From assembly GCF_014805625.2 (NCBI RefSeq), contig NW_023998452.1:1408308-1472307 (forward strand): 64,000 bases of DNA. The letters are read 5' to 3'. Below are positions 1-11,821 of this stretch, in pieces. Position 1 is the first letter of the stretch. Each line of letters opens with the position of its first letter. This DNA is from Glossina fuscipes. Taxonomy: Eukaryota; Arthropoda; Insecta; Diptera; Glossinidae. Both the position numbers and the translations under genes were made by a program. The notes beneath the pieces are model-generated. The model saw nothing but the letters and a program-made list of their open reading frames with translations. It was not told the origin of the DNA and did no database searches.

Positions 1-2997
1 TTTTTAGCCTTCGAAATCCTTTACTGCTTTTGATTTTACGAAAGATCCTTAGCAATGTGATCTTAATAACATGTAATTGGAAAAACTTTCACACAACGTT
101 AATGCTGCTTTCTGTACTGTATGTGAATCTTTTTTTACTAGGTTCATTACAACTGAGATTTACCTAACAAGCTGAGTTTTGAACTAAGAAACTTAATTGA
201 AATTTCAATTACTTGCTTTCACATGATGTGAAGTAAACTAATGTGAATGACTTATCACTTGATGTGAAGGATTCCCTTATTTTATTTTATTCACCATGTG
301 ATGGCCTTCTATTAACTGCTTACTTTTGTATTGTGTTGCGATTTAGAGAAATCTTTTCTGAATAAGTCTTGAATTTGGCTTGTTCGAGTCCAAGTCTTTA
401 TGATTTATTTAATCTTCAGTTAAATTGTAAAGAACAAATTTTTTACCTTAACCGAAACATCAAGTTTTGTGAACATAAGCTTAACAATGACTTGTGCACG
501 ACTCTCGTCGCTTGTTATGCAACATTAAAATGTCAATAACACTAAACAGATTAACACTGCAATTCGATAGTCTCCTAATACTGCTTGCTAATGTTCGTAA
601 TTAGAAAGAATTTCGACAATGGAAAAAGGAAACCATCTGTTCATCTAGCGGATGTTAATGTCGCACTTAGAAAATCGATTGCATCGTTTGATTCATTTAA
701 AGAAGTTTTCTTATAATAGCTATGCATTTCTGAGTTTATCTTAGTTTAAAATTTATGTAATTCGTGAACTTTTTGTAATTGATGAAAGTATTCTAAAATT
801 TTGTTCACTTCTTTCGCACATAGTTTTTTCCTTTTTATTTGGCTATTGTGGTGCTATATTAGCGTTTGGATCACTTCTACTTTTAAAGATAGTTGTACAT
901 AAATATACTATTACCAACATCACAGACTCGGTAAAACAGGTCGAAACGAAAGACACCTAATTCTATAGAGTACAGATTCCCTAAAACATGGAGAAAGTAT
1001 GAAAAGCAAATAAAAATTTGAGATGCTGTACGTGCTGTCATCATAAAACACAAACCGGCTTAAGCAGTCGGCGCTTGGCGAAAAGATTAAGAAAAACATG
1101 CTTAAGGTAACGAAGGTTGAAACGTGACGTTTGAAAGGAGACGTCGATCAAACGTTCTTTTGGGCTTAATAGGGGAAAGTGTTGTGAATCTCTAAAACTG
1201 GTAGTTTCAGCAAATAATATTTCGTCTGGTCTTTCTGAATTATTTTCTATAAGTAGTTTCTTTAAAATTATAAATTAAATCTGCGCTAATCAAAATCCAG
1301 TGTACGAATCTAATTCGAGGTATATTAGGAAAAAAGGTAATCTCGGAACAACAAAATTGTTGCTGTTTACACTAATTATCTTAACTTTAAAAATAGGAAA
1401 AATAAAGAAAAGACCGACTGATCGGAAACACAAAAATAAATTAAAACAAATTAAATAATTATGTTAATTAATTTCAATGCAAAAACCGAACAGTTTTATA
1501 TTAAAACGATCGATAAATCGATGAACCGAGCAGACGGCGCACATGTCAATATAAATATCTAAGCTGCATAGTGGGTGAATAAACTAAACTGCCCGGAGTT
1601 GGAAGGATGCATAGATTTGCCGTAGATGCTGTACTAAGCTTTCAAATCGGGCTTATCTGCGAATTAGATCCGGTGGAGATCATCATGCGATGTGTATTTC
1701 CGCGCAATTTCCTCAGACAAGTGGACAAGGATTTCAGCTTTCCGTGTAAACTTTTGTGAAAATGAATATTGCGACAAAAGTCTGCAGACAGCTAGACAAG
1801 CGAGTAGATGGACAGACGTACACGCTTAACTAGATTTATAAAATTTCTATGTGCGATTTTGATAACCGATAAAACAAATCCTACGTAATTCTATGCCTCG
1901 TACATTGATACAAAACAAAATGAGGTTTCCCTTTTTTTAAGGGTCTATATATCTGAAGCAGTTATAACTTTTTATTGCATATCGCGTAATTTTTTATATG
2001 TCATGTTTTATATGTTATAATTACATATATGTCTCTCTCTACACGATTTCTAAACGATTTTTCGGAAATGTATACATACACCATGAACCGCAACAGGGAT
2101 TTTTGTTTGAGCGATTATAATAGGTTGGAGGGAAAGTTCTGCCGTATTTTATAAAGGCAGGTAATTTTTCTTGTAAATAAAAAAAACATGTGGCTAGTGA
2201 GTCCTTCGGACTGTTTTTTGTTTTTTTACCTGGCGTAAAATATAAAAGGAGTCTTCTTTTCACCGTTCATCATTTACTTGTGATATTTAAAGTGAAAAAC
2301 ATGTCAGCAGATAAAGTGAAGTGACGACACAGCATTTTGTATGGATTCCAAAAAGGAAGCAACGCATCGATTGAGTGTCAAAATTTATATGCGGTATTTA
2401 GAAAAGAATTGTTAGGCATTCATCATACAACTATTGTAGATCACATTAAATCTCTTAGGTTTGTGTTAAAGCAAAGTGTTTGGGTTCCACATGAATTAAA
2501 ATAAATAAAATAAATAGATAAAATACGACCTCCAACCTATTAGATGGGAGAAGAAACGTCGCTTCATCATGCTTCTAATCGTGCAAATCCCTCTTAATGA
2601 AATGATTCAAACTATTTGAATGCATATCAAACAAATCTGAAATTTCATTTTTTTTTTTTTTTTTTCTAATAAATCTAAATTCTATAATATTAACCACAAC
2701 TGCTTGTTTTTTTTTTTTTCTGTTATATAATAATAATATTGATTTTCAATTAATAACAATGTTATTAAGTAAATAGATTAGAAAAGTTTAAAGATATTTA
2801 TGAAAGAGAAGAGAATGACATGCTTCGGTGGGCCTTAGTTAGTTATATAGTATAAGTTATGTGAATTAATTAATCCTTTACAGTGTATGTAGGTATAATA
2901 TACTAAAATGTATGTATGTATGTATCTACCAGTAAAAAGTATTTTTCTTTTAATTTATTTAGCACCATTAATAAAGAAATCCTAGATACTGTTTTTT

Positions 2998-3040
2998 TTG
3001 TGTGTGTGCATGTGTATGTGTGTGTATGTGTATGTATGCA
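2998..3040. repeat. TG/TATG microsatellite
   Basis: Alternating TG with interspersed TATG and CATG units over about 43 bases. Confidence 0.9.
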
Positions 3041-5476
3041 AATCTGTACATTCAGTTTACCGATTTGGTAGTGTTTTGATTTAAAAGTAAAAAAGTAAGT
3101 TTTTATGTACACAAGTCGGAAAATTACAGATACATATAAACGTTAAGAGTACAATGCGTATACAATTCGATTGAGTAAAAAAAGATATAAATCCAAAATA
3201 TATTTTTATATATAGTTAATATCATTATTATATTATATTTGTTGTATGTAACATATACGTATTTTCTTCATATTATTCTTTGTGTACTTTTATTGATTTT
3301 TTTGTAGTTTTTCTTTTTTTGTCTTTTTCTTTTTTAGAATAAAAATGGTTAATAGATTTTATTTATTTATTTATTTATTTTTTAATTTCACATTTGATAT
3401 GCTGCGTATAAAAATTTTGGAAAAGATTTTTTTTTTCTTTTTTCTTTTTTAGTTAATATTTTTTGTGTTAGGTTTTATTTTATATTATTAGTTATGGTTA
3501 TGTTAGCTTTATTTAGCTTTATTAACAAACGTAAACAAACAACTGACACGAATTTCAAAACATTTTTAATAATTTAAGAGGGTCTTAAATTTGTGATTTT
3601 AACGGTAGATTGAAATTCAAAATGAACTGATATTTTGATTTAAAATTTGTAAACAGTAGCATAATCAAAGCCAATCGGCTGGTATGTCAATTATCGAATT
3701 ACTTTCTAACAAAAAAAAATGTTACCATTTCTTAAATAAGAAACGAATTTTAATATCAATCCATTTTCGAACGACAGTTATATTTTATCCGTATAAATTG
3801 TTAAAAGTTAAAATGTTTCTTTTATATAATTTGTTTTGATTTTATTTATTGCTTGCTACATATCCCTCCCAGCGATAAATCAGACTTACAAAGTGTGGAC
3901 AATGCAAAGGGACATGCATCAGACATGTAAAGTATCTCCCCTTGATCAGCGAGAATGGTGGATTCGACGCAGACATATCTGTTCGTTTGTCTCTCATACG
4001 TTCATGCGGCTTCAAAACTATATCTTTGGTTTCCAGAAATTGTCTAATTAAACGTCAACAATATCTGGTTAGGTCTCCCTACAACTCTTTTTTTCTTTAT
4101 TACTAATTCAGGATGATTGGCTTTTTTTTTTAGTTTAAATTCGCAGAACAACTTAGCCGAATAAGAAGAAGTGCGTATGCAGTTACCTGTCAAATTTTAC
4201 AGAAAAAAATATTTACGACATGTTAAGCGCATCGGACGTATGGACAGATCTACTTTCTCTCTTACAATCAATAAATGTCATATATACAAGCTGGCGATGG
4301 ATATTAAAAGATTCGGCTTAGGCCGAGCATGGTTTCTTTCGAGTTTTTCACATTTTTTATTCAATTGTTTCTCGAATTTTCATAATTTTTGGATTTAAAG
4401 TTATCTCATCAAGTATTCCTTTCGTTCTCATTCGGAGTACAAAAGTCAAGCTGTTTTTAGGCAACGAGTGATTCAGCAAATAGCTTGTTTTTTAATTTTA
4501 AAAATTTTATATTAATTTAAAAAATTTTAAATATGATTAAAACTGACGGTAAATATTATCTCAATTATTATTATTTTTAATTTTTTTTTTATTATTATTA
4601 ATTATATTAAACGCATTCACACATAAGAATTGTTTTGTTATTTAAAATTTTTCTTCTTTTTTCTTTTTTTTGTCAATCAACAAATTCAACAAAGGAAACT
4701 GTCTTAATTTAAGTAAAAACTTCTTGGATTTATTTCTGCAGTAAACAGAAATCGGTCTTGTTCGATCCTTTATCAAACTGCTAATCCGACCTATACGATA
4801 CGATAGTGTTGCAACAGCAAAGATTCACAGCATAGGCAATATTGCAAATAATATACATTCTAATCGCATATTAATTTCAATCTCCTTTAAGTGAGTGAAA
4901 GTTTCTAACAAAATCTTTCAAACTATTTCTTTTTTTTTTCTTAATTTTTCTATTATTATTATCGATAAATGAGAGAAAAATTATTATGTTGTCGATCAAC
5001 TTTGTTATCATATTTATATATGTGAAGACACTCAATTGCGAAACATATATTTTTGTTCGATTTACACTGATCTATTAAAGGGAAGTGTCGAGTACAGTGG
5101 GAAGAAATGTGAACAGACTTTGATGGAAAGCGTTGTCATACTCGTTAAAGCAGAGACTTGTTCATCATTGCATTAAGCTAATGAACTATTTCAACTGGGT
5201 TTTAGAAGAGGAACAGATGAGAAGTTCTATGCAAACAGTTGCTATTTAAAATCCTCACAAAATTATCTAACAACTTGACCGATTCATTTTAAGATTAGTT
5301 TTTATTGCTTATTAATATAAGAATTAATTCTGACCTTTGTCGTTTGTCTTTTCTTCTAAGAACAGAATCACCTACAAAAGCTTTTAATAGATATCACCTA
5401 AGCGTTATAGCAGATTAATCGAACTTGATAACAAGAGAGTTCTTATATATTCGCTATTTTCAATTTTACATTATAG

Positions 5477-6010
5477 GCCAACCAAGCTCAGACAACCGTT
5501 GAAGCCTGACGTATGTACGCTGTCTAAGCTGACGAAACCCATTGGTTAAATTGAAACCGATAGCCTGCGCCTGCACGTTAGGAAAGCACTCCTGCACCGT
5601 TTAGAGAGTTTGCACCAAGCATGAGCTATAAAAGTTTGGGAATGATTCAGACCTTGCCCTCTTATCAAAGCGAGGCGTATTCGCTCCTCTAATTAAGTGA
5701 GGCCTTGCATTTAACACCAGTTACCATGCTACACCCCGAAGGGCGTGCCGTATTATCCTATAGCATTACCTATAACGTCTTTGAGTTGTCGTCATTACGC
5801 GACATGTCATAGTCACTCTTGTATTCAAAATATTTATTCATCCTAGATTGCCAATCAACTTTTCCTCCATGGATTTCGGAGAAGCAAAAGCATCAAAACA
5901 GCAATGTCAGGCGCCTCATCACACTACTACTTCTTTGACCCTGCCCATAACCGCACACAGAATTTTGCTGGCCGCCTAGTAGAGAAAGGTAAGCCAAAGA
6001 CGAATTTCAG
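5477..6010. other. GC-richer island of unknown origin
   Basis: About 530 bases visibly richer in G and C than the surrounding DNA. It includes GCCTGCGCCTGCACG, GCGAGGCGTATTCGCTCCTC and CCCCGAAGGGCGTGCCG. A TATAAAA (about 5628-5634) precedes a TCAGAC start-like motif on the plus strand. No long reading frame on either strand. It may be a solo LTR, another transposon fragment or an old insertion; I do not recognise it. Confidence 0.35.
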
Positions 6011-6256
6011 ACACTAGTGCTTGAAACATTTTTTTTTCTAATTAGAGTGTACTCGAAAGTCGATTGGAATCTTTTGCACCCTAGACTTTAGTAGTTATTC
6101 AAACTTAAATTTAAGGTCGCGCCTAGACGACATGTTAATTAGCATAATTGGTATTTTTAAGAGAGATTTTAGGTGACCCACTTTAAGGGATTAGTTCTAG
6201 AAGTAGTTTGCCGCTAGCGTACATCAAACTAAACCAGAATCTCAGGGTGACTTTGA

Positions 6257-6281
6257 ATATATATATATATATATATATATA
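6257..6281. repeat. (AT)n microsatellite
   Basis: About 12 consecutive AT units, uninterrupted. Confidence 0.95.
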
Positions 6282-6299
6282 CATTGCTGAGGCTTCTTT

Positions 6300-7814
6300 G
6301 TTTATTCTTAAGGCTTGTACGTGGATAAGGCGAGAAAGATCTTTGTAAATACTATCACTCTTTGCCGCCTATTGAACCTAACTTTTATATTATAGTGTTC
6401 ATTTTCGGGGCTAGTGTATATTTTTCTTAGCATTTCGAATAGGGTTGCTTCCTCTCTGTTTCTACTCGACTTTGAAAACTCGATAATGTTGGATTTAGAT
6501 TGGGAATGGCTTGTTCCGTAATCTCTTTCTAGCCCATATAGTCCGGGGCAAAAATGAGTATCCTAAGGCAAAACTAAAATGATTTAAAAGAAATAAGAAT
6601 ATGAGAAATGGAGAAGTAAGAAATCAAAAATAATTAATTTAAAGTTGTTAAAAAATTTTATTTAAAAGTAAGTAAAAATTATAGATTTTTATATATAATA
6701 CATTAACAAAATTAATTGAGGGCAGCAAGATGGGATAAAATGTGCAAAATTGATGTGAAGCTTAAATAAATTAAAATCGAAGAGATGCACATAAACAATG
6801 CATATCGGTTTTTCAATATTTACTCTGAGAAGAGACATCTTTACTTGTATGATTATCTACGCATTATTTATATAACATATTATTAAATGCTTAAAATTAC
6901 TCCCTTTTTTTTTTGTTTTATATAATCTAAGCAATTCAGAATACGACTTAAATATCGCAACGAAGTTTTACATCGCATGATTTCGTTACTTTATATGTGT
7001 TTATTTATTTTACTGTTATGCTACACAAAATACCTTTTTCTCGGTAAAGCTTTTCCAAAAAATTAATGATGAAAAGTGATTGGATAGAAAAACGTCCTTA
7101 AGATAAACTTTTTTGATGATATTCAATATTTCGAGTATTCGTTAATGGACTTAAGATTGCGATGGACTTTTCGTCTGTCATAACTGGAATTTAACGTCTT
7201 TTTTCTTTTCAATGTAATTTTTTACATTTTAAGGGTACATTTTTTTTTTTTTTATTTTAATGTATTTTTTTTTGTTTTTTTTTTTTTTTTGAGGAGTACC
7301 AGTTGTTTTTATCATTTTGTTTATTATTATTTTTTTTTTTTTTGAAATTTATTTTATGTATTGTGTGAATGCATATTAGAAGAGTTTTTTTCATAATTTA
7401 ATCTCCTTACTCTTAAATTATGTCATATTTCTTTTTTTTAGTATATTAAACAATTTCATAAGAATATTAGGTATTTATGTAAATACTTTATATTTTACTT
7501 TATATTACTTACTACGTTGGGTTGACAAGGATTCGAAGTAAAAATTTTATACAGAGTTTTGTGTGTTTTATCTGTGTATGATTTTTGGGATCACTGATAC
7601 CTTGTCTTTTGTGTTGTTGTTGTAGTGTAGATGTTGTTGTTATCATTATTATTATTATTATTATTATTGTTGTTGTTGCTGTTGTTGTTTTTAATGTAAA
7701 TCTAATATACTTTGCAAGTCATTACACATTACAGTTGTATGTGTGTAATCTATACTGCAAACAAATAAATTAATTAATTTTAATGCAAATTTCAAAATAA
7801 TTTTAATATAATAA
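6300..7814 (-). other. btsz: probable bitesize 3' UTR and flank
   Basis: No coding evidence. On the transcript strand the region is A-rich with long A tracts (plus-strand T runs at about 7240-7340). Several AATAAA hexamers occur on the minus strand, for example at 7320-7325, 7345-7350 and 7000-7009. I cannot decide which, if any, is the real cleavage signal, so the left boundary is arbitrary. An imperfect trinucleotide tract lies at 7613-7691. Confidence 0.4.
7613..7691. repeat. imperfect trinucleotide tract (TTG/ATT)
   Basis: TTG triplets, then ATT triplets, then TTG triplets again. It lies in the presumed 3' UTR and is untranslated, although it opens a spurious plus-strand frame coding poly-Ile/Val. 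Confidence 0.9.
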
Positions 7815-7963
7815 TTATGGTGTAATTCGTATACCGTCAAGTGTCGATCTTAATACTAAACTGCCTTCGACCCAGAAATTGGGACGATCAAGCATATTTT
7901 GCCATAAGGATAATTCTTTGCCCGAAGCATCCATCCAATCAACTTGGCGACCGTAGCTTTTAC
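7815..7963 (-). CDS. btsz: bitesize last coding exon: C2B end and stop
   Basis: A 149-base coding segment, too short to stand out as an ORF. It codes GKSYGRQVDWMDASGKELSL, WQNMLDRPNFWVEGSLVLRS and TLDGIRITP, then TAA at 7817-7815. The LWQNML...P..WVEGSLVLR pattern is the conserved C-terminal helix and last strand of Slp C2B domains. The acceptor GTCTTATAG lies just above 7963. The total coding length with every upstream route is an exact multiple of three. Confidence 0.94.
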
Positions 7964-8031
7964 CTATAAGACAAGTCAAAATAATTGAATGAAACCTTAA
8001 AAGAAAAGAGCAATAACTTGTTTTTTCTTAC

Positions 8032-8240
8032 CGGTACCCAAGGAAAATCGTACACCGCCTAAAAATTCATTGCTAGCCAAGCGATCGTGATCCCATACGG
8101 TTAACTCCAAAGCTCTTTCCGATAAATCTTCTAACGACACATCTTCATAAATAAAAGTATAAGTCCAACTGGGGTTATTGGACCTTTTCACTACGGGAGT
8201 TTTTTGTTTTGAACTTCGAGTACGATCGGGTAATAAATAA
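8032..8240 (-). CDS. btsz: bitesize exon: C2B middle
   Basis: A 209-base exon. The split Ser codon (AG|T) gives SYLLPDRTRSSKQKTPVVKR, then SNNPSWTYTFIYEDVSLEDL and LTVWDHDRLASNEFLGGVRF. Loop 3 keeps two Asp (WDHD) and has Glu at the third position. With the missing Asp in loop 1, this suggests C2B does not bind calcium in the usual way (inference). The YLLPD motif parallels YLLPD in C2A. The acceptor TTTTACAG lies above 8240 and the donor GTAAGA runs 8031-8026. Confidence 0.95.
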
Positions 8241-8896
8241 CTGTAAAATCGAGAATCGCAAATTATAAAATTTTTATTTTATTCACTGTTATCCACTGTT
8301 CCTCAAATAACCTACACCCTTATGCACCCTAATGTTTTTTTCAAATTTTGGGGATAAGATGTAGCCGCCGTATTTTAAAGTGACACAGGACTCTTTAACA
8401 GGAATTCGGAAATTTTTGTCCAACTTTTTCAGGGAAAGAGGGCCCTTTTACAAGGATTGCTCGTCATTCAGTTTTATAATAAAAGTTCTAATTGATGCTA
8501 TTATACGGTCATTGTCGTGGCTCCGAAAAAGTTCTACCTATTTGATAAAGATCTTGCCCTGAAAGCGGTTAGAATGCAAAGAAGTCAAAGAGTCATCTGA
8601 CTGCATAGATCATTCGAATTTATCGTTTAGTAGGTGAAGTAAACGAAAGAAAGATGAAACTGAGCGCTTGTTATCCTAATGAAACTTCTTTGTAATGATT
8701 TTAGTCAGTCGTTTCAGTCGACTTCAAGTAACAGTTGGCGTAAAGAAAGAAAAGCTTGCTAGCCCCAAGACGTATTAATTAAATGCATTTGCTTTGCATT
8801 GGAGGAAATTAGGTCTTAATCCGGAATCTATTGTTCTTCTAAGTATTGAAAATGGAAGGATAGATTTGGCTAATGCTAAGCATAATTTTAGAATAC

Positions 8897-9171
8897 CTTT
8901 TACAAAAAGCATCACAACAGCCATTTGGTTTAATAGGGGTAAGATGTTTCGCTTCTTTAACCAAGACGTGCAATTGTCCTCCCTTTGCAGTACGTTCAGC
9001 TTTAGAAGTGGACACTGACTTAATGCTGCCGAATTTCCTTAAACCACTGCCCATACCGCTGACTATGGAGCCGCTACGCATAAATGTAGATTTCGTACTT
9101 TCAGGTGTTACATATTTTAACCCTACCACGATGTCACCCCTGTAAGTAGCCACCTCATCAAAAGGCTCACT
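8897..9171 (-). CDS. btsz: bitesize exon: inter-C2 linker and start of C2B
   Basis: A 275-base exon, phase 0 in and phase 2 out. It codes SEPFDEVATYRGDIVVGLKY, a Ser-rich stretch, then GGQLHVLVKEAKHLTPIKPN and GCCDAFCK, the first strands and loop 1 of C2B. Compared with classic calcium-binding C2 loops, the first Asp is replaced by Lys (PIKPNG) while the second (CCD) remains. An insertion of about 30 Ser/Lys-rich residues follows the GDIVVGLKY strand. The acceptor TTTTCCAG lies above 9171 and the donor GTATTC runs 8896-8891. Confidence 0.94.
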
Positions 9172-9248
9172 CTGGAAAATGCAAATAAATTTTATAGAAA
9201 TCGTGTTTGTTTTTTGTTTGCTAGCCTTAGCCATATATTTGAACTAAC

Positions 9249-9503
9249 CCTTTCTTGTAGTAGATACCACTGCGATTGCGGATTGTCGAAAACTCTGCCT
9301 TGCAGATTAACGCTAACTTCGCCCAAGAAATCATTTCGACCGAACATATCGGAATGCCATACGGTTAACCAAAGTGTACGCGCCTCTAAACTAGCTATAG
9401 GCATATGAAAACGTAACACTTCATCGAATATTGGATTCAACGTGTGCTTCTTGACTTTAGTTTTCCGTTTGCCAGCCTTAGATTTATCGGGTAATAAATA
9501 TAC
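9249..9503 (-). CDS. btsz: bitesize exon: C2A domain, second half
   Basis: A 255-base exon, phase 0-0, coding VYLLPDKSKAGKRKTKVKKH, then TLNPIFDEVLRFHMP, LTVWHSDMFGRNDFLGEVSV and WYLLQER. This is the second half of C2A. The polybasic KRKTKVKK strand fits a phosphoinositide-binding face. In loop 3 the first expected Asp is His (VWHSD), while the second and third Asp are kept, so four of five usual calcium ligands remain. The acceptor ATCTAAG lies above 9503 and the donor GTTAGT runs 9248-9243. Confidence 0.95.
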
Positions 9504-9577
9504 CTTAGATAGAGAGAATGAAGAGATTCGGTTTTATAGATTTTTTATGTGCATTGCACAACTTTTATAGGTTGTAC

Positions 9578-9772
9578 CTTAACATAAGGATCGCTACGGT
9601 TGCGCTTCGAATCCACAGCTGCCAAATCCTTACATCTCACAACATGTATCTCCAAGGCTGCTAATTTGTAGTTATATTGCATACCAAATTCTACTTGTCC
9701 TTTAACCACTACCGTACCATAACGACCTTCACCAGCTCCCGAATAGACGCTTGCCATAGAATCGGAACGTAA
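9578..9772 (-). CDS. btsz: bitesize exon: C2A domain, first half
   Basis: A 195-base exon, phase 0-0, starting LRSDSMASVYSGAGEGRYG. It runs into the first C2 domain: KGQVEFGMQYNYKLAALEIH, VVRCKDLAAVDSKRNRSDPYVK. Loop 1 has both canonical Asp positions (AVD and SDPYVK). The MASVYSGAGEG leader is a hallmark of Slp proteins. The acceptor TTTTTTCTAG lies above 9772 and the donor GTACAA begins at 9577. C2 domains bind acidic phospholipids, here probably plasma-membrane phosphoinositides. Confidence 0.95.
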
Positions 9773-10809
9773 CTAGAAAAAATATAAGTGAAAATATAAT
9801 CACATATGAAAGGTTCGCATTATATTAACGTTGGCCAACACATTAATTATTCTTTATCGAGCTATTATTTATTACTATGATCCTGGTCTATTCAAACAAA
9901 AGTAGAATAATTTAAATTTAGGAAAGACATTCTTGAAGCCCTGCCCCTAAATATATTTTTTTTTTTTTAACTTGAGGTTTCCCTGTTTGTCGCTCCTAAT
10001 TGGAGGCGCGATAGGCATATATTTTTTGCTTTTCAATTTCAATACTAAAACCTTCTGTACTTCTCTCTCGTTTCTATTTCTCTACCTCTTCATCTCTGCA
10101 CCTGCTTTTCATTCTTGTCACTGCTTAGAAAATAGTAGTAGGGAAAGAGAAAGAAAGGTAGAGCCAAGATAGCATGGCAAGGTATGAAATGTTGAGGGCC
10201 GGTTTCAATGAAAATTCGACTCAAAAATCTTTCCTCCGATATTCAGTTGTACTTGTAATTGTAGGATAGCTTTCTCCATTTATTACTAACTAACTATTAA
10301 CTCGACGAATAAGTAAAAGAAAACATCTGATAAAAACAATAATTGTTAGAGTAATATAAGAAAATCATTCGCTTCGGATAAAAATGTCGATCGCAATAAT
10401 CTAAATGAAAATTAGAAAAAAATCTATTTTGATGAAAAGCAAATAGTTTTAGTTCTACTTAAGATCGCCAGTTAATATACCTCTGGAAAAGTGAATTTTC
10501 AATTATAATGAACATGTTAAAAACGCTCGTAAGTGCTGGAAGGTCAACTTGAACGTTTTCGAATTTATTCAATCATTTTGCGTAAGCATGTATGCGGTTC
10601 GCGCAACAATGGGCCACATTTCAATGCCATGCAACGTTTTATATCTCTGTTGTCATGCATGCACATGCAATAAATAATGATTGTTTACGTTTATGTACTC
10701 GCACAACAACAACAACTGCGCATTGTTTTAATGAAACTTAATGACAAGGCGAACTGATGATCGTCACGATGATGACAGGGCTTAATATATACACATGCGA
10801 ATAACTTAC
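9773..10809 (-). other. btsz: bitesize intron, nothing else seen
   Basis: A 1.04 kb intron between the common linker exon and the C2A exon, bounded by GTAAGT and TTTTTTCTAG. No coding, RNA or transposon signal recognised. Confidence 0.7.
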
Positions 10810-11000
10810 CCCTAATGAACTTAAACTACTACGATTTTGATGCATCGCCACTAAACGGTCTATGTCTTCGTCGGATTGGCCATGCCAAGCATCACTGGAA
10901 GCTGAGCCACGAGATTGCAAGGGACTAGCGCTGGGATCAATACCACTATGATCCATAACAGGTGAACGGTTTAATTCTTCGGCAGCCGCTTTAGCTTCTT
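10810..11000 (-). CDS. btsz: bitesize first common exon: linker before C2A
   Basis: A 191-base exon coding EEAKAAAEELNRSPVMDHSG, a Ser-rich middle, then DEDIDRLVAMHQNRSSLSSLG. The acceptor CTTTTTGCAG lies at 11010-11001 and the donor GTAAGT runs 10809-10804, phase 0 out. This is the hub of the gene: three upstream exons ending in phase 1 (44934, 28270, 11417) can each splice here in frame. The acidic IDRLVAMHQNRSS stretch resembles the conserved linker just before the first C2 domain of Slp proteins (family knowledge, moderate certainty). Confidence 0.9.
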
Positions 11001-11416
11001 CTGCAAAAAGAAAAACGAAATTAAAAGAATATTTTATTATATTAAGTCACGTATAGATGGGTCTGCAATATAAAAATAAAAAGAAAAGAAGAAGAACAAG
11101 ACTATAGATTATAGGCATTATATACAGACAATCATATTTATGCAGAGATATATATATATATAGTTTTTTTTTTTTTTTTTTTTTTTTTAGATACGGATGC
11201 GCATGCTCACTACTATTAAACATTTATGGTTTTCTCTTAATTTTTGTTGCCGTTTTTTGTTTTTTGTTCACGTCTGCGAAAGCTAAATAAATTGATTAAA
11301 TACGTGTTGTGTAGAAAGTTAATATAAATTTTGCTGTATCATCGGTTCAACATGCTTCATGATAGATGTAATCATATGCGATTTGTAAGATGTGCTATGG
11401 GAAGGAGGATCTATAC

Positions 11417-11785
11417 CTTCTTTTATTAAAACGAAATCATTGTCGTCTCCGTTGGTTGTTACAAACGTAAACGGTAATGATGACCTACAGGGCATTAAGT
11501 TGCCTTGGGAATTATGGCACCGCTTAGCGATTACATTTTGCGTATTGGTTGAGTTAATTATAACAAAGTCATTAATAAAACTTGAATCTTCTTCCAAAGT
11601 TTCCAAAAAGCGATCAGAATTCGAACGTAAACTGTCGTCCCACGTCCAGGTTCGTTTATTCGTTTGCGTTTTAGGCAACCGTTCACTATGACTTCCTTCT
11701 ATATCTTTGCTGTCACAAGTGTTAGTGCTATTAGAAGTATTGAGAATACTGCTAGCGCTACTTTTGCTGTTAATGGTAGTAATAA

Positions 11786-11821
<36 letters not shown>

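Larger units (their letters stand above)
1..6240. other. AT-rich DNA without a supported gene
   Basis: Short open frames here are low-complexity or random in composition, and none has domain-like sequence or paired splice sites. The region has T runs, a TG/TATG microsatellite near 2998-3040, TTTA repeats near 3360, and a compositionally different segment at about 5477-6010 listed separately. Beyond these I see nothing I can name. Confidence 0.55.

Noticed and set aside
8794..9408. Plus-strand frames opposite the C2 exons
   Set aside because: Antisense shadows of the C2A and C2B exons.
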